From Salipiger abyssi (GTDB lineage Bacteria; Pseudomonadota; Alphaproteobacteria; Rhodobacterales; Rhodobacteraceae): DNA of 64,000 nt. The position numbers and the translations under genes are program-made. The stretch covers positions 3,418,501-3,482,500 of the forward strand of contig NZ_CP015093.1 in NCBI RefSeq assembly GCF_001975705.1, given 5' to 3'. Below, piece by piece: positions 48,579 through 58,080 of this stretch. Below the pieces are notes generated by a model. The model did not search any database. It saw nothing but the letters and a program-made list of their open reading frames with translations, and was not told the DNA's origin. Each line of letters opens with the position of its first letter. Within the stretch, counting starts at the first letter, position 1.

Positions 48579-49787
48579 TCAGGCGGGCTGGGCCGCCTCG
48601 ATCCGTGCCAGCCAGCGCATCAGCAGCAGCGCCAGAACCGCCTCGACAAAGATGCCGGAGGCCAGCGGCACCGGCGTGCCGTCGAACATCAGCGCATTGG
48701 GCACCGCGATCAGCACCGCCAGCACGGTCGAGACCGCGCCGATGATCGAGGCGGCGAGCCCGGCAATATGGCCCACCGGCTCCATGGCCAGCGCGTTCAC
48801 ATTGCCCACGACCAGCCCCATCTGGAAGAACAGCGAGAACTGCCAGATCAGGAACACCGCAAAGCCGATATTCCCGGGCACGCCGCCGACGAAAAGCAGC
48901 AGCGCCAGCCCCGAGGTGACGACCTGAACAATCAGCATCGCGGTGATCAGAAAGCGCATGCCCAGCCGCATCACCAGCCTTGCGTTCAGCACGCTGCCGC
49001 TGGCGGCCAGCACCGCGATGGCGCCGAACCAGATCGGAAAGCTGTCGCCGCGTCCGAAGCTGATATCGTAGATCTGCTGTACGTTGGAGATCAGCGAGAA
49101 CAGCATCGCCATGACCAGCGACTGCACGGTGATCGAGATGCGTACGATCGGGTGGCCCACCAGCTCGCGCGTTGCCGCCCAGAGCACGGAGAACCGGAAC
49201 GGGCGGCGGTTTTCGCGCGGCAGCGTCTCGGGCAGGCGGATCATCAGCCAGAGCGAGGCGACGGAGGAGAAGATCACGAAGGCGACAAAGATCCCGCGCC
49301 AACTGGAAAGCTCGATGATCACCGCGCCCATGGAGGGCGCGAGCGCCGGGAAGAGGGTGAAGACCGTCATCACAAAGGACATGATCCGCGCCATGGCCCG
49401 GCCCGAATGCAGGTCGCGGACGATGGCCAGCGCCACGACGCGCGGCCCGGCGGCGCCCAGACCCTGCACCAGTCGCGCCAGCAGCAGCATTTCCAGCGTC
49501 TCCGCGCGCGCCGCGACCAGCGACATGGTGATATAGAGCGCCGCGCCGCCGAGGATCACCGGCTTGCGCCCGAACGTGTCCGAGAGCGGCCCGGTAAAGA
49601 GCGTGCCCAGCCCCATGCCCAGCACGAAACTGGTGATCACAAGCTGCGCGCGGTTGATATCGTCGGGTGTCAGCTCCTGTCCGATCTCGGGCAGGGCGGG
49701 CAGCATGGCGTCGATGGAAAACGCAATGGTGGCAAACAGCATCGCCAGCAGTGCGATGAACTCAACTCGTCCTGGAACTGAACGCAT
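48579..49787 (-). CDS. Bcr/CflA-family multidrug efflux MFS transporter
   Basis: A 402-residue, twelve-helix transporter. The loop GPLSDTFGRKPVIL is the MFS motif A, and FSIDAMLPALPEIGQEL near the start is typical of the Bcr/CflA drug:H+ antiporters. Substrates cannot be told. The frame continues upstream to 49910, but ATG 49787 (MRSVPGRVEF) gives the standard length, with AAGGA 11 bases before it. Confidence 0.9.
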   Translation of the reverse strand: MRSVPGRVEFIALLAMLFATIAFSIDAMLPALPEIGQELTPDDINRAQLVITSFVLGMGLGTLFTGPLSDTFGRKPVILGGAALYITMSLVAARAETLEMLLLARLVQGLGAAGPRVVALAIVRDLHSGRAMARIMSFVMTVFTLFPALAPSMGAVIIELSSWRGIFVAFVIFSSVASLWLMIRLPETLPRENRRPFRFSVLWAATRELVGHPIVRISITVQSLVMAMLFSLISNVQQIYDISFGRGDSFPIWFGAIAVLAASGSVLNARLVMRLGMRFLITAMLIVQVVTSGLALLLFVGGVPGNIGFAVFLIWQFSLFFQMGLVVGNVNALAMEPVGHIAGLAASIIGAVSTVLAVLIAVPNALMFDGTPVPLASGIFVEAVLALLLMRWLARIEAAQPA

Positions 49788-49960
49788 GAAATCTGCAATC
49801 CTTGGTGAAACGGACCCGCCGGCTAGGATTTTCGCATGGCGTGGGGAAAGCGGTTTATCGCTATCAACCGGGCTATCGGAAATCGGTTCCGCAACACAAG
49901 CGTGTTTCACCCGATGCCAGGCGGAAGTCCGCTATGCGCCTGACGCATGGCTTGGTCGGA

Positions 49961-50332
49961 TCACTCGTCGGTGCCGGGTCGTTTGTGTGCGTCCGGTTCT
50001 GGCTCCGGCACATCCTCGTTCGCTGCCTCCCGGCCGAGCTTGGCGATCAGCCACTCGGTATGCTCCTCGCGCTTGCGCATGGCAAAGAGGCCGAACTGCT
50101 GCACCGCGACGGCAAAGATGCCGAGCCCGAGCAGGATAAAGACGGTGGTGCCGATCTTGCCCGCCACCGTCACCGGGATGTGATTGCCATATCCCACGGT
50201 CGAGAGCGTCACCACGGTGAAGAAATAAGAGTCGAGCCAGCTCCAGCCTTCGATGAGGTGAAAATAGACCGTGCCGATGGCGATGATGCCCAGCACCGTC
50301 GCCACGAGCGTCAGGATGCGCAGCCGTTTCAT
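49961..50332 (-). CDS. Two-helix potassium channel subunit
   Basis: A 123-residue membrane protein with helices at about 5-24 and 58-80 and a pore loop carrying the K+ selectivity filter TVGYG (residues 45-49). The C-terminal tail is short and acidic, with no RCK/TrkA-N domain, so it is a minimal KcsA-like channel or a subunit. FrnE/DsbA-type and Crp genes lie upstream on the same strand. Confidence 0.9.
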   Translation of the reverse strand: MKRLRILTLVATVLGIIAIGTVYFHLIEGWSWLDSYFFTVVTLSTVGYGNHIPVTVAGKIGTTVFILLGLGIFAVAVQQFGLFAMRKREEHTEWLIAKLGREAANEDVPEPEPDAHKRPGTDE

Positions 50333-50350
50333 CCCCGCCGCGCCTCTTCG

Positions 50351-51004
50351 TCAGGCCAGCGCCGCCGCCTGCGCGCCGCCCTCCTTCAGCTCGGCGATCA
50401 CCCGCGCCCAGAGATCGGAGGGCTGCGCGCCCGGCACCGCGTGCTGGCCGGCAACCACGAAGGTCGGCACCGAGGTCACCCCCATGCCGCGCGCCGCCGC
50501 GTCCATCTCGACCACTTCCTTGCGGTCGGCATCGGAGGCCAGCAGCCGCAGGATCAGGCTTGCATCCAGCCCGCAGCTATCGGCGATATCGCCCAGCACC
50601 TCGCGGCTGCCGATATCGCGGCCGTCGACGAAATAGGCGCGGAACAGCGCCGAGACCACCGGCGTCTGCACGCCTTCGATGCCCGCCCAGTGGATCAGCC
50701 GCTGCGCGTCCAGTGTCGAGGGCGTGCGTTCGATGGCGTCGAGATTGATCTCCACCCCCGCCTGCGCGGCATGTTCGGCCACCGGCATATAGGCCTCCAC
50801 CGCGCCCTCCTTGCCGCCGAACTTGTCTTCGAGATAGGCGCGCCGCTCCATGCCCTCGGCGGGCATTTGCGGGTTCAGCATGAAGGTGCGCCAGCGCAGG
50901 GTGAACGGGTGGTCCGGAGCGTCCTGCAAGGCGCGGTCGAGATAGGCCTTGCCGATATAGCACCAGGGGCAGATCGGATCGGAGAAGATGTCGAGCGTGA
51001 CCAT
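50351..51004 (-). CDS. DsbA-family (FrnE-like) thiol oxidoreductase
   Basis: A 217-residue cytoplasmic thioredoxin-fold protein with the redox motif CPWC at residues 12-15 and VTSVPTFVVAGQHAVPGAQP with the cis-Pro loop. It matches the FrnE/2-hydroxychromene-2-carboxylate isomerase-like branch of DsbA, often linked to oxidative stress. No signal peptide is seen. AAGGACG precedes the start. Confidence 0.92.
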   Translation of the reverse strand: MVTLDIFSDPICPWCYIGKAYLDRALQDAPDHPFTLRWRTFMLNPQMPAEGMERRAYLEDKFGGKEGAVEAYMPVAEHAAQAGVEINLDAIERTPSTLDAQRLIHWAGIEGVQTPVVSALFRAYFVDGRDIGSREVLGDIADSCGLDASLILRLLASDADRKEVVEMDAAARGMGVTSVPTFVVAGQHAVPGAQPSDLWARVIAELKEGGAQAAALA

Positions 51005-51080
51005 GTAATACGTCCTTTTCCGGCCTTCCTAACAGGGTCGCGCGGCGGAATCGACTGCTGAAAGGGTCTGTCTTGCGGGG

Positions 51081-51740
51081 TCAGCTCGCGCTGGATTCGG
51101 CCAGAATGCGCAGCGTGTCCATGTCGAGCAGCCGCACCGCGCCCCGGTCGAGCGCCACGATACCGCGCCGCGCCAGCGCGTCGAGCCGGCGCGAGACCAC
51201 CTCGCGGGCGGAGCCGATCGTGGTGGCGATCTCGGCATGGGTGGCGCGCAATGTGCCATCGGTCGCGCCGTCGAGAAGCGCCTGCGCCAGCCGGCATTCG
51301 ACCCGCTGAAACGCCACCTTTTCAAGCAGATGCATCATGGTCTGCATGCGCTCCGCGAAGGCGCGGAAGACAAAGCTGCGAAACGCCGCGTCGCTCTCCA
51401 TGAGCCGCAGGAACAGCGCGCGGGGGATCATCACCAGCCGGCAGGCGCGGCGGGTGACCGCCTCGCCGGAATAGGTCTCGTCGCCGAGCAGCCCCAGCGT
51501 CGACTGCACGCAGCTCTGGCCGGGCTCGACCGCGTAAAGCAGGATCTCGCGCCCGCTGGGGCCGGTCAGGAAAACCTCGACCCGGCCCGAGAGCACGATG
51601 ACAAACCCCTGCACCGGATCGCCGGGGCGGAACAGCACGCTGCCCTGCGGCAGTTCGGCGACGGGAAGCCGGTCGAGCGCCGCGAGGGTCTCGGGCGCAA
51701 GCGGCGGCAGGTGGGCTGCGACGGGGCTGGTCTTGGACAT
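51081..51740 (-). CDS. Crp/Fnr-family transcriptional regulator
   Basis: A 219-residue regulator with an N-terminal cyclic-nucleotide-binding-fold domain (LFRPGDPVQGFVIVLSGRVEVF) and a C-terminal winged helix (THAEIATTIGSAREVVSRRLDALARRGIV). There is one Cys early in the domain and no N-terminal Cys cluster, so it is not a classic oxygen-sensing FNR. Its targets may include the two genes just downstream, the FrnE-like protein and the potassium channel. Confidence 0.9.
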   Translation of the reverse strand: MSKTSPVAAHLPPLAPETLAALDRLPVAELPQGSVLFRPGDPVQGFVIVLSGRVEVFLTGPSGREILLYAVEPGQSCVQSTLGLLGDETYSGEAVTRRACRLVMIPRALFLRLMESDAAFRSFVFRAFAERMQTMMHLLEKVAFQRVECRLAQALLDGATDGTLRATHAEIATTIGSAREVVSRRLDALARRGIVALDRGAVRLLDMDTLRILAESSAS

Positions 51741-51792
51741 GCGCGCAGAGTGTCAGGCGATGCGGGCAGGGTCCAGAGCCCGCAGGTGCGGC

Positions 51793-52665
51793 TTAGCCGC
51801 GCCCGCGTTTCTCGAACCTCGGCAGCATGGCCGAGAAATCCATGCCCTTGCCGCCCTCGTCCTCGACGAAGCTCTTGTAGAGCGACAACGCCGCGGCGCC
51901 CATGGGGGTGTCGGCATCGGCGGCCTCGGCGGCCTGCTGCGAGAGGCCCAGATCCTTCAGCATCAGCTCGGCGGCAAAGCCCGGTTTGTAGCCATTGTCC
52001 GACGGCGATTGCGGCCCGACGCCCGGGGCGGGGCAATAGGCGTTCATCGACCAGCTATAGCCCGAGGAGGTGGAGACCACGTCGAACATCGCCTCGCGCG
52101 AAAGCCCCAACTTGTCGGCCAGCGCAAAGGCCTCGCAGGTGGCGATCATGGTGACGCCGAGGATCATGTTGTTGCAGATCTTTGCCGCCTGACCATTGCC
52201 CGAGGGGCCGCAATGCACCGCCTTTTGCCCCATGATGTCGAAGAGCGGCTTGGCGGTGGCAAAGGCCGCCTCGGAGCCGCCGACCATGAAGGTCAGCGTG
52301 CCGCCGGCCGCGCCGCCGATGCCGCCGGAGACCGGCGCGTCGAGCGCGCCGAGCCCTGCGGCCTCGGCCTCTTCGGCCACCGCGCGGGCGCTTTCCACAT
52401 CCACGGTCGAGCAGTCGAGGAACACCGCGCTCGGCGCCATGGCGGGGATCAGCTCGGAGGCGACATCGCGCAGGATGGCGCCGTTGGGCAGCATGGTGAT
52501 GACCACCTCGGCGTCTTTCACCGCCTCCGGCCCGCTGGCGGCCTGTGCCACGCCTTCCGCCGTGGCGCCCGCCACGTCGAAGCCGGTGACCTCATGGCCG
52601 GCTTTCGCCAGATTGGCGGCCATCGGCGCGCCCATATTGCCCAGCCCGATAAATCCGATCTTCAT
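51793..52665 (-). CDS. mmsB: 3-hydroxyisobutyrate dehydrogenase MmsB
   Basis: A 290-residue NAD-dependent enzyme of valine breakdown that oxidises 3-hydroxyisobutyrate to methylmalonate semialdehyde. The Rossmann motif is GFIGLGNMGAPMAANL, the substrate loop is LDAPVSGGIGGAAGGTL, and the catalytic Lys fits GQAAKICNNM. A good site, GAGGGAGGAG, precedes the ATG. The preceding gene in the operon makes its substrate. Confidence 0.95.
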   Translation of the reverse strand: MKIGFIGLGNMGAPMAANLAKAGHEVTGFDVAGATAEGVAQAASGPEAVKDAEVVITMLPNGAILRDVASELIPAMAPSAVFLDCSTVDVESARAVAEEAEAAGLGALDAPVSGGIGGAAGGTLTFMVGGSEAAFATAKPLFDIMGQKAVHCGPSGNGQAAKICNNMILGVTMIATCEAFALADKLGLSREAMFDVVSTSSGYSWSMNAYCPAPGVGPQSPSDNGYKPGFAAELMLKDLGLSQQAAEAADADTPMGAAALSLYKSFVEDEGGKGMDFSAMLPRFEKRGRG

Positions 52666-52690
52666 GTCTTTCTCCTCCCTCGGCGGCGCG

Positions 52691-53722
52691 TCACAGCGCC
52701 AGTTCGTCCGCGCCCAGCGGCGCCAGGAACCCCGCGATCAGTTCGGGGGTGATCTCCTCCAGAGCGTAGCGCCAGCGCGGGTTGCGGTCCTTGTCGATGA
52801 TCTGCGCGCGCACGCCCTCGAGGAAGTCGCCCATCTCCGCCGCGCGGTGCGAGACCCGGTATTCCTGCCGCAGCGCGCTGCGGATATCGCTCTCTTGCGC
52901 GCGCAGCCGGTCGAGCATCTCCAGCGTCAGCGCCATGGAGAGCGGCGAGTTGCGCGCCACCGCCTTGCGCGCGGGGTCTGCGATCTCGCCCTCCGCCTGG
53001 TCCAGCCGCGCGGCGATCTCCGCCAGCGGGCCGGCGGCGAAAAGCGTGTCGATCTCCGGCTGCGCGGCGGCGAGCGGACTTGCGGGCAGGGTGTCGGCGG
53101 CGGCGTCCAGCGCGGCCACGTCGCCGGTTTCCGCAAGCGTCTGTTTCAGTGCCGGCCAGCGGGATTCGGGGATGAAGCAATCGGCAAAGCCCGCATGCAG
53201 CGCGTCTCCCGGGCCCATGCGCGCCGCCGTCAGGCCGAGATAGGCGCCGAGCCCGCCCGGCGCGCGCGCCAGCAGCAGCGAGCCGCCGACATCGGGCACG
53301 AAACCGATGCCGCATTCCGGCATGGCGATCTGCGCGCTCTCGCCGACCACGCGGTGCGAACAATGCCCGCCGAGCCCGACGCCGCCGCCCATGACGAAGC
53401 CGTGCAGGAAGCTGATCACCGGCTTGGGATACTCGGCGAGCTTGGCGTTCATGCGATATTCGTCGCGCCAGAAAGCCCGTCCGGCCTCGTAATCGCCGGC
53501 AAGCCCGGCGCGGTAGACCGCTGCGATATCGCCGCCGGCGCAGAAGGCGCGCTCGCCCTCGGCGTCGATCATCACCAGCGAGACCTGCGGATCGTCGCGC
53601 CAGGCGTCGAGCGCCGCCTCGATCGCGAGGCACATGTCGTGGTCGAGCGCGTTGAGCGCCTTGGGACGGGTGAGGGTGATGCGCCCGGCGCGGCCCTCGA
53701 TGTCTGTGCGAATGTCGGTCAT
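52691..53722 (-). CDS. 3-hydroxyisobutyryl-CoA hydrolase (enoyl-CoA hydratase superfamily)
   Basis: A 343-residue crotonase-fold protein, the long form characteristic of 3-hydroxyisobutyryl-CoA hydrolase. Oxyanion residues lie in FCAGGDI and HGFVMGGGVGLGGH; the catalytic Glu fits MPECGIGFVPDVGGS. It frees 3-hydroxyisobutyrate from CoA in valine degradation. The position next to mmsB supports this over a hydratase role. A double hairpin separates it from the acyl-CoA dehydrogenase gene. Confidence 0.92.
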   Translation of the reverse strand: MTDIRTDIEGRAGRITLTRPKALNALDHDMCLAIEAALDAWRDDPQVSLVMIDAEGERAFCAGGDIAAVYRAGLAGDYEAGRAFWRDEYRMNAKLAEYPKPVISFLHGFVMGGGVGLGGHCSHRVVGESAQIAMPECGIGFVPDVGGSLLLARAPGGLGAYLGLTAARMGPGDALHAGFADCFIPESRWPALKQTLAETGDVAALDAAADTLPASPLAAAQPEIDTLFAAGPLAEIAARLDQAEGEIADPARKAVARNSPLSMALTLEMLDRLRAQESDIRSALRQEYRVSHRAAEMGDFLEGVRAQIIDKDRNPRWRYALEEITPELIAGFLAPLGADELAL

Positions 53723-53744
53723 GAACAGGTCTTTCCGTTGGCGG

Positions 53745-53788
53745 CAAAATCCTTCGAAGGATTTTGCAAATCTCTTCGAAGAGATTTG
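53745..53788. repeat. Tandem double-hairpin element, copy B3
   Basis: Two adjoining perfect 22-base palindromes, CAAAATCCTT CG AAGGATTTTG and CAAATCTCTT CG AAGAGATTTG, with no base between them. The element lies inside the valine operon, 16 bases after the dehydrogenase stop and 22 bases before the hydrolase start. It may cause partial termination or protect the upstream mRNA. Confidence 0.85.
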
Positions 53789-53804
53789 GTGCGCGCCCCG
53801 CCGG

Positions 53805-54944
53805 TCATCGTGCGACCAGCGTGCGGGCCACGATCAGCCGCATGATTTCGTTGGTGCCTTCGAGGATCTGGTGCACGCGCAGGTCGCGCACGATCTTCTC
53901 GATCCCGTAATCGGCGAGATATCCATACCCGCCATGCAGTTGCAGGCATTGATCGGCAACCCTGCTGCCCGCCTCGGTGACGAATTTCTTTGCCATGGCA
54001 CAGAATTTCGTCGCATCCGGCGCGCCTTGGTCGAGTTTCCACGCCGCCTGACGCAGGAAGGTGCGCGCCGCCTGCAACTCGATCTCCATATCCGCCAGCC
54101 GGAATTGCAGCGCCTGGAAGCGGTCGATGCTCTGCCCGAACGCCTCGCGCTCGGCCATATAAGCCAGTGTCGCGTCGAGCGCCGCCTGTGCGGCGCCGAG
54201 GCTACAGGCGGAGATATTGAGCCGCCCGCCATCGAGCCCGGCCATGGCGTAATTGAACCCCTTGCCCTCCTCGCCGAGCAGGTTCGCCGCCGGCACCGCC
54301 ACCGCGTCGAACTGCACCTGCCGGGTCGGCTGCGAGCGCCAGCCCATCTTGTCCTCGAGCCCGCCGAAGCTGAGCCCCGGCGCGTCGTCCTCGACCACGA
54401 TGGCCGAGACCCCGCGCGGGCCCTCGCCGCCGCTGCGGGCCATGACCACATAGGCATCGGAATAGCCGCCGCCGGAGATGAAGGCCTTGGTGCCGGTCAG
54501 GCTGTAGCCCGTGTCGGTCTTTTCCGCGCGGGTCTTCAGCGCCGCCGCGTCGGAGCCGGCGCCCGGCTCTGTCAGGCAATAGGAGAGCACGGTCTCCATG
54601 GTCAGCGCCTTCGGCAGGTAGCGCGCGCGCAGGTCGTCAGAGCCGTAGGCGTCGATCATCCGGGCGCACATATTGTGGATCGACAGGAAGGAGGCGACCG
54701 AGGGGCAGGCCATGCTGAGCGCCTCGAAGACCAGCGTCGCATCGAGCCGGGTGAGCCCCGAGCCGCCGTTCGCCTCGCTCACATAGATCCCGCCGAGCCC
54801 CAGCGCGCCAATCTCGGGCCAGAGCTCCTTCGGAATGCTGCCCTGTGCCTCCCAGTCGCGGGCATAGGGCGCGATATGCTCCTGCCCGAACCCGTAGGCC
54901 ATATCGAAAATGGCCGTTTGCTCTTCGCTCAGTGCGAAATCCAT
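53805..54944 (-). CDS. Acyl-CoA dehydrogenase, probably isobutyryl-CoA dehydrogenase
   Basis: A 379-residue flavoprotein dehydrogenase. FAD-binding and signature motifs are CLTEPGAGSDAAALKTRA and GTKAFISGGGYSDAYVVMA. The catalytic base is Glu362 in HQILEGTNEIMR. It takes electrons to ETF. Context (hydrolase, mmsB) points to isobutyryl-CoA of valine breakdown as substrate; the sequence alone does not exclude other short branched acyl-CoAs. GGAGGAG precedes the start. Confidence 0.93.
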   Translation of the reverse strand: MDFALSEEQTAIFDMAYGFGQEHIAPYARDWEAQGSIPKELWPEIGALGLGGIYVSEANGGSGLTRLDATLVFEALSMACPSVASFLSIHNMCARMIDAYGSDDLRARYLPKALTMETVLSYCLTEPGAGSDAAALKTRAEKTDTGYSLTGTKAFISGGGYSDAYVVMARSGGEGPRGVSAIVVEDDAPGLSFGGLEDKMGWRSQPTRQVQFDAVAVPAANLLGEEGKGFNYAMAGLDGGRLNISACSLGAAQAALDATLAYMAEREAFGQSIDRFQALQFRLADMEIELQAARTFLRQAAWKLDQGAPDATKFCAMAKKFVTEAGSRVADQCLQLHGGYGYLADYGIEKIVRDLRVHQILEGTNEIMRLIVARTLVAR

Positions 54945-55111
54945 ATGGGCTCCTCCCCGCCAAGATGGAAATTGAACGATTGTTCATAATGTGCCGGGAG
55001 TCGCCACGGGATGCAAGGGCAAGCGGCAGGGATTGCGCCGAGGCGGGGCCTCGTCGCCAGGCGCGCGCGCCTGCGGCGCGCGCGGCGCGGGTGGCAGCGG
55101 CAGCGCGGCGG

Positions 55112-55141
55112 GATTTTTTGAGTATTTTCAGAAAGATGAAG
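55112..55141 (+). repeat. GAGTATTT / AGATGAA element, single arm
   Basis: TTTTTTGAGTATTTTCAGAAAGATGAAG matches the right arm of the element at 41526. It lies 19 bases beyond the stop of the glycosyltransferase gene, so again at a gene's 3' end. Confidence 0.5.
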
Positions 55142-55159
55142 GGGCGGGGCGCGCGGAGG

Positions 55160-56305
55160 TCAGGCGCGGGCGCGGGCGGCGAGCCGGTCGCGGATCACGG
55201 TTTCGACCTTCTCGAGCAGCACCGCATTGTCGAATTTCGCCACCGCCGTGTCGCGGGCGGCGCGGGTCATGGCGCTGCGGTCGGACATGTCGAGCAGCTG
55301 CGCGATGCGCGCGGCAAAGCCCGCCTCGTCCCATTCCGGCACCAGCAGCCCGTTGACGCCGTCCTCCACCGCCTCGGGGATGCCGGCATGCCAGGTGGAC
55401 AGCGTGATGCAGCCGCAGGCCAGCGCCTCCTGGATGGCGGTGGGCAGGCCCTCGGTATTGCCGTTCGCGGCGGTGACCGAATGCTGGAGGAAGGTCTCGG
55501 TGGTGGCGAGATGTTCGCGCACCGCGTCATGCGGCAGGGCGCCGGTGAAGGTCACCTGCGCGGCGATGCCGAGCTCGGCGGCGAGCGCCTTGCAGGGATC
55601 GAGCAGCGGGCCGTCTCCGATGAAGGTGAGATGCGCCTCGCGGCCCTGCGCGGCCTTGGCAAAGGCGCGCAGCGTGACCTCGGGGGCCTTTTTCTCCACC
55701 ATGCGACCCACGGCGAGGAAGGAGCCGGGGCGTTTCTCGCCGGGGGTGAAGCGGCGGATATCGACGCCGGAGGGCACCACATGCGCATTGTGATGGGTGA
55801 CGCCGTGGCGGGCGAGATTGTCGAGCAGGAACCGGCTGACCGAGAACACCCCGTCGAGCCGGGGCATCATGCGCCTGTAGGCGCGCACGATCTGGCGCGA
55901 GCGCAGGGCGAAGCTGGCATCGGTGCCGCGGAAATAGGTGAAGACCGGCAGGTTCAGCTCGGTGGCGAGCCTGGCCACCACCAGCGCCTGGGTGCCGAAT
56001 TCGGCGAGGATCACCTCGACCTTCTCCGCGCGCAGCCAGTCGGCGAGGCGGCGGCGGTTGTCGCCGAAGGGCAGGCGGCCGGTGCCTTCCAGCGCGGCGT
56101 TCCAGCCCATGGCGAAGGGCGCGCGCAGCCTGTCGGCGGGGCTGAGGGGGGCGCGGCGCACGAAGAGCGGCTTGCCCAGCGGATCGGTGCCGTTGAACCG
56201 GCCCGTCAGAACGCAGGTGTCGCCGCCGAAGATGTGTTCGATATGGCGGTTGATGAAGGTCTCGCCCGGAACGAAGAAATCGGAGGTGACGATGCAGGTC
56301 TTCAT
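55160..56305 (-). CDS. Glycosyltransferase family 4 protein
   Basis: A 381-residue GT-B glycosyltransferase. The N-terminal domain begins MKTCIVTSDFFVPGETFINRH; the C-terminal nucleotide-sugar domain has FLAVGRMVEKKAPE and the acidic motif EGLPTAIQEALACG. It probably adds a sugar to a cell-surface polysaccharide or lipid. No other polysaccharide genes adjoin it. ATG 56305 follows CGGAGACC; the longer open frame upstream antisense to the next gene is rejected. Confidence 0.88.
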   Translation of the reverse strand: MKTCIVTSDFFVPGETFINRHIEHIFGGDTCVLTGRFNGTDPLGKPLFVRRAPLSPADRLRAPFAMGWNAALEGTGRLPFGDNRRRLADWLRAEKVEVILAEFGTQALVVARLATELNLPVFTYFRGTDASFALRSRQIVRAYRRMMPRLDGVFSVSRFLLDNLARHGVTHHNAHVVPSGVDIRRFTPGEKRPGSFLAVGRMVEKKAPEVTLRAFAKAAQGREAHLTFIGDGPLLDPCKALAAELGIAAQVTFTGALPHDAVREHLATTETFLQHSVTAANGNTEGLPTAIQEALACGCITLSTWHAGIPEAVEDGVNGLLVPEWDEAGFAARIAQLLDMSDRSAMTRAARDTAVAKFDNAVLLEKVETVIRDRLAARARA

Positions 56306-56382
56306 GGCGGTCTCCGCTAGCGCTGGCCGGCGCCCTTGTGCCCCGGCGGGGCGGGCCTTGCAAGGGAGCCGCGCGCCGCGCC

Positions 56383-57501
56383 TCAGATCCCTTCGTGGAA
56401 CTCCTCGATGAGATGGCCGACCACGGCGCGCATCCGGGCCTCGCCGTCGCCGCCCGCCGCCTCGGCCGCCGCGCGCTGGCGGATCGAGGAATTGCCCTCG
56501 GCCACGATGCGGCGCATGCGCTCGATCTCGGCCAGGCAGCCGAGCGCCTCGGCATCCTCGGCCAGCAGCGCGATCAGCTCTTCGGCGAGGTCGGCGAAGG
56601 GCACGATCCGCGCCGCGCCGAAATCGATCAGCCCCTCGGTCACGCCATAACGCTGCGCTCGCCAGCGGTTTTCGCCGATCAGGAAGTTCTCGTAGATCCG
56701 CCAGCGCTGGTTGCGTCGCCTCAGCCGCCAGAGCATGCGCATCAGGCACTGGTTCACCGCCGCCAGCATCAGCGTGTCCTCGAGCCGCGGCTGCACATCC
56801 ATGATCCGCGTCTCCAGCGTCGGAAAGCGCGAGGAGGGGCGCAGATCCCACCAGATCTTGGAGGCGTCCTCGATCAGTCCCAGATCCACCAGCACCTGCA
56901 CCGAACGCGTGTAATCCTGCCAGTTGGTGAAATTCGGCGGCAAGCCGGTGCGCGGCAGGTTGTCGAAGACGGAAATGCGGTAGCTGGCAAGCCCGGTATC
57001 CTGCCCCTGCCAGAACGGCGAGGAGGTGGAGAGCGCCAGCAGATGCGGCAGGAAATAGCTCGCCTGGCGCATCAGATCGGCGCGCAGGCTGTCGTCGCCC
57101 AGCCCCACATGCACATGCATGCCGCAGATCAGCATGCGCCGCACGACGCCGCCGAGATCGCGGCGCAGGTCGTTATAGCGGTCCTTGTCGGTGTGATGCT
57201 GGTTTTTCCAGTCGGCCAGCGGATGGCAGGAGGCGGCGATGGGCGTCAGGTTGAACCGCGCGGCCTGTGTCGAGACGGTGCGGCGCAGGCGGCGCAGATC
57301 CTCGCGCGCGGCGGCGATATCGGCGCAGGGGCGGGTGCCGATCTCGATCTGGCATTGCAGATATTCGGGGCTGACCTGGCCTTCGAGCTCTTCGGAACAG
57401 GCGGCAAGCAAAGCCTCGGGCGCCTCGGCCAGCGCCAGGCTGTCGCGATCGACGAGAAGATATTCCTCTTCGATCCCGAGGCTGAATTCCGGCGCATCCA
57501 T
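56383..57501 (-). CDS. YbdK-type carboxylate-amine ligase (GCS2 family)
   Basis: A 372-residue ATP-grasp-like ligase of the glutamate-cysteine ligase family 2. It has [28 protein letters not shown] and the [13 protein letters not shown] pattern. YbdK has weak gamma-glutamylcysteine ligase activity in E. coli; the true substrate is unknown. An ATG at 57519 is six codons upstream, but 57501 is preferred because GAGGAG lies seven bases before it. Confidence 0.92.
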   Translation of the reverse strand: MDAPEFSLGIEEEYLLVDRDSLALAEAPEALLAACSEELEGQVSPEYLQCQIEIGTRPCADIAAAREDLRRLRRTVSTQAARFNLTPIAASCHPLADWKNQHHTDKDRYNDLRRDLGGVVRRMLICGMHVHVGLGDDSLRADLMRQASYFLPHLLALSTSSPFWQGQDTGLASYRISVFDNLPRTGLPPNFTNWQDYTRSVQVLVDLGLIEDASKIWWDLRPSSRFPTLETRIMDVQPRLEDTLMLAAVNQCLMRMLWRLRRRNQRWRIYENFLIGENRWRAQRYGVTEGLIDFGAARIVPFADLAEELIALLAEDAEALGCLAEIERMRRIVAEGNSSIRQRAAAEAAGGDGEARMRAVVGHLIEEFHEGI

Positions 57502-57564
57502 CCGCGTCTCCTCGCCCATGCGCGACCAGCAAAGCAGAGAGCGGCGATTGCGGCAAGGCCCGGG

Positions 57565-57984
57565 CTATTCGGCGGCGATCAGGAAATCCGAGATCGAGCG
57601 TTCGGGCTGGCGCAGATGCGCGAGCGCCGGAGCTTCGCGGCGGAACACCTCGATCTGATAGGGCAGCGCGGTCTCGGCGATCTGGTGAAACATCCGCGCG
57701 GCGCCAAAGGTGAGGTCGTCGGGGGCGAAGACCGCGTATCTGGTGCCGGGCAGCACGCGCCCGGTCAGCCGGGTCTGGGTGGCCACGAGCGAGAGCGTTT
57801 GCAGAAAATCCGCCTCCATGTCGTTGACCGCCGACAGGTCGGCAAGGTGGGAGGTATCGGAGCGCGTGCGGGGGTCCATCAGGATGCTGTCGAAGGCGCG
57901 CAAATTGTCCACAGGGGTGACGTTGCCGTGAAAACGGGCATACGCAAGATTGCGGCTTTCGAAGACGGAGACGTCTACAGCCAT
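57565..57984 (-). CDS. 139-residue protein, STAS-like paralogue 1
   Basis: The protein has an alternating strand/helix pattern: MAVDVSVFESRNLAYARFHG, then HLADLSAVNDMEADFLQTLS, then YAVFAPDDLTFGAARMFHQ. It aligns end to end with the protein at 58081, the same length (HLADLS/HLVDLS, VNDMEADF/ITGIEQDF, FAPDDLTF/YAPTPLAF). The layout resembles STAS/SpoIIAA-like domains. I do not recognise a named family. ATG 57984 gives a length equal to the paralogue. Confidence 0.7.
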   Translation of the reverse strand: MAVDVSVFESRNLAYARFHGNVTPVDNLRAFDSILMDPRTRSDTSHLADLSAVNDMEADFLQTLSLVATQTRLTGRVLPGTRYAVFAPDDLTFGAARMFHQIAETALPYQIEVFRREAPALAHLRQPERSISDFLIAAE

Positions 57985-58080
57985 AATGCACCACACCAAA
58001 ACAGGTAGGTGAAATGTATCTTTTCTGGCGGATTCTGACAAGGCTTGTGCAGGCAGGGTCCGGCGCTCCGGTCTGCCGGC

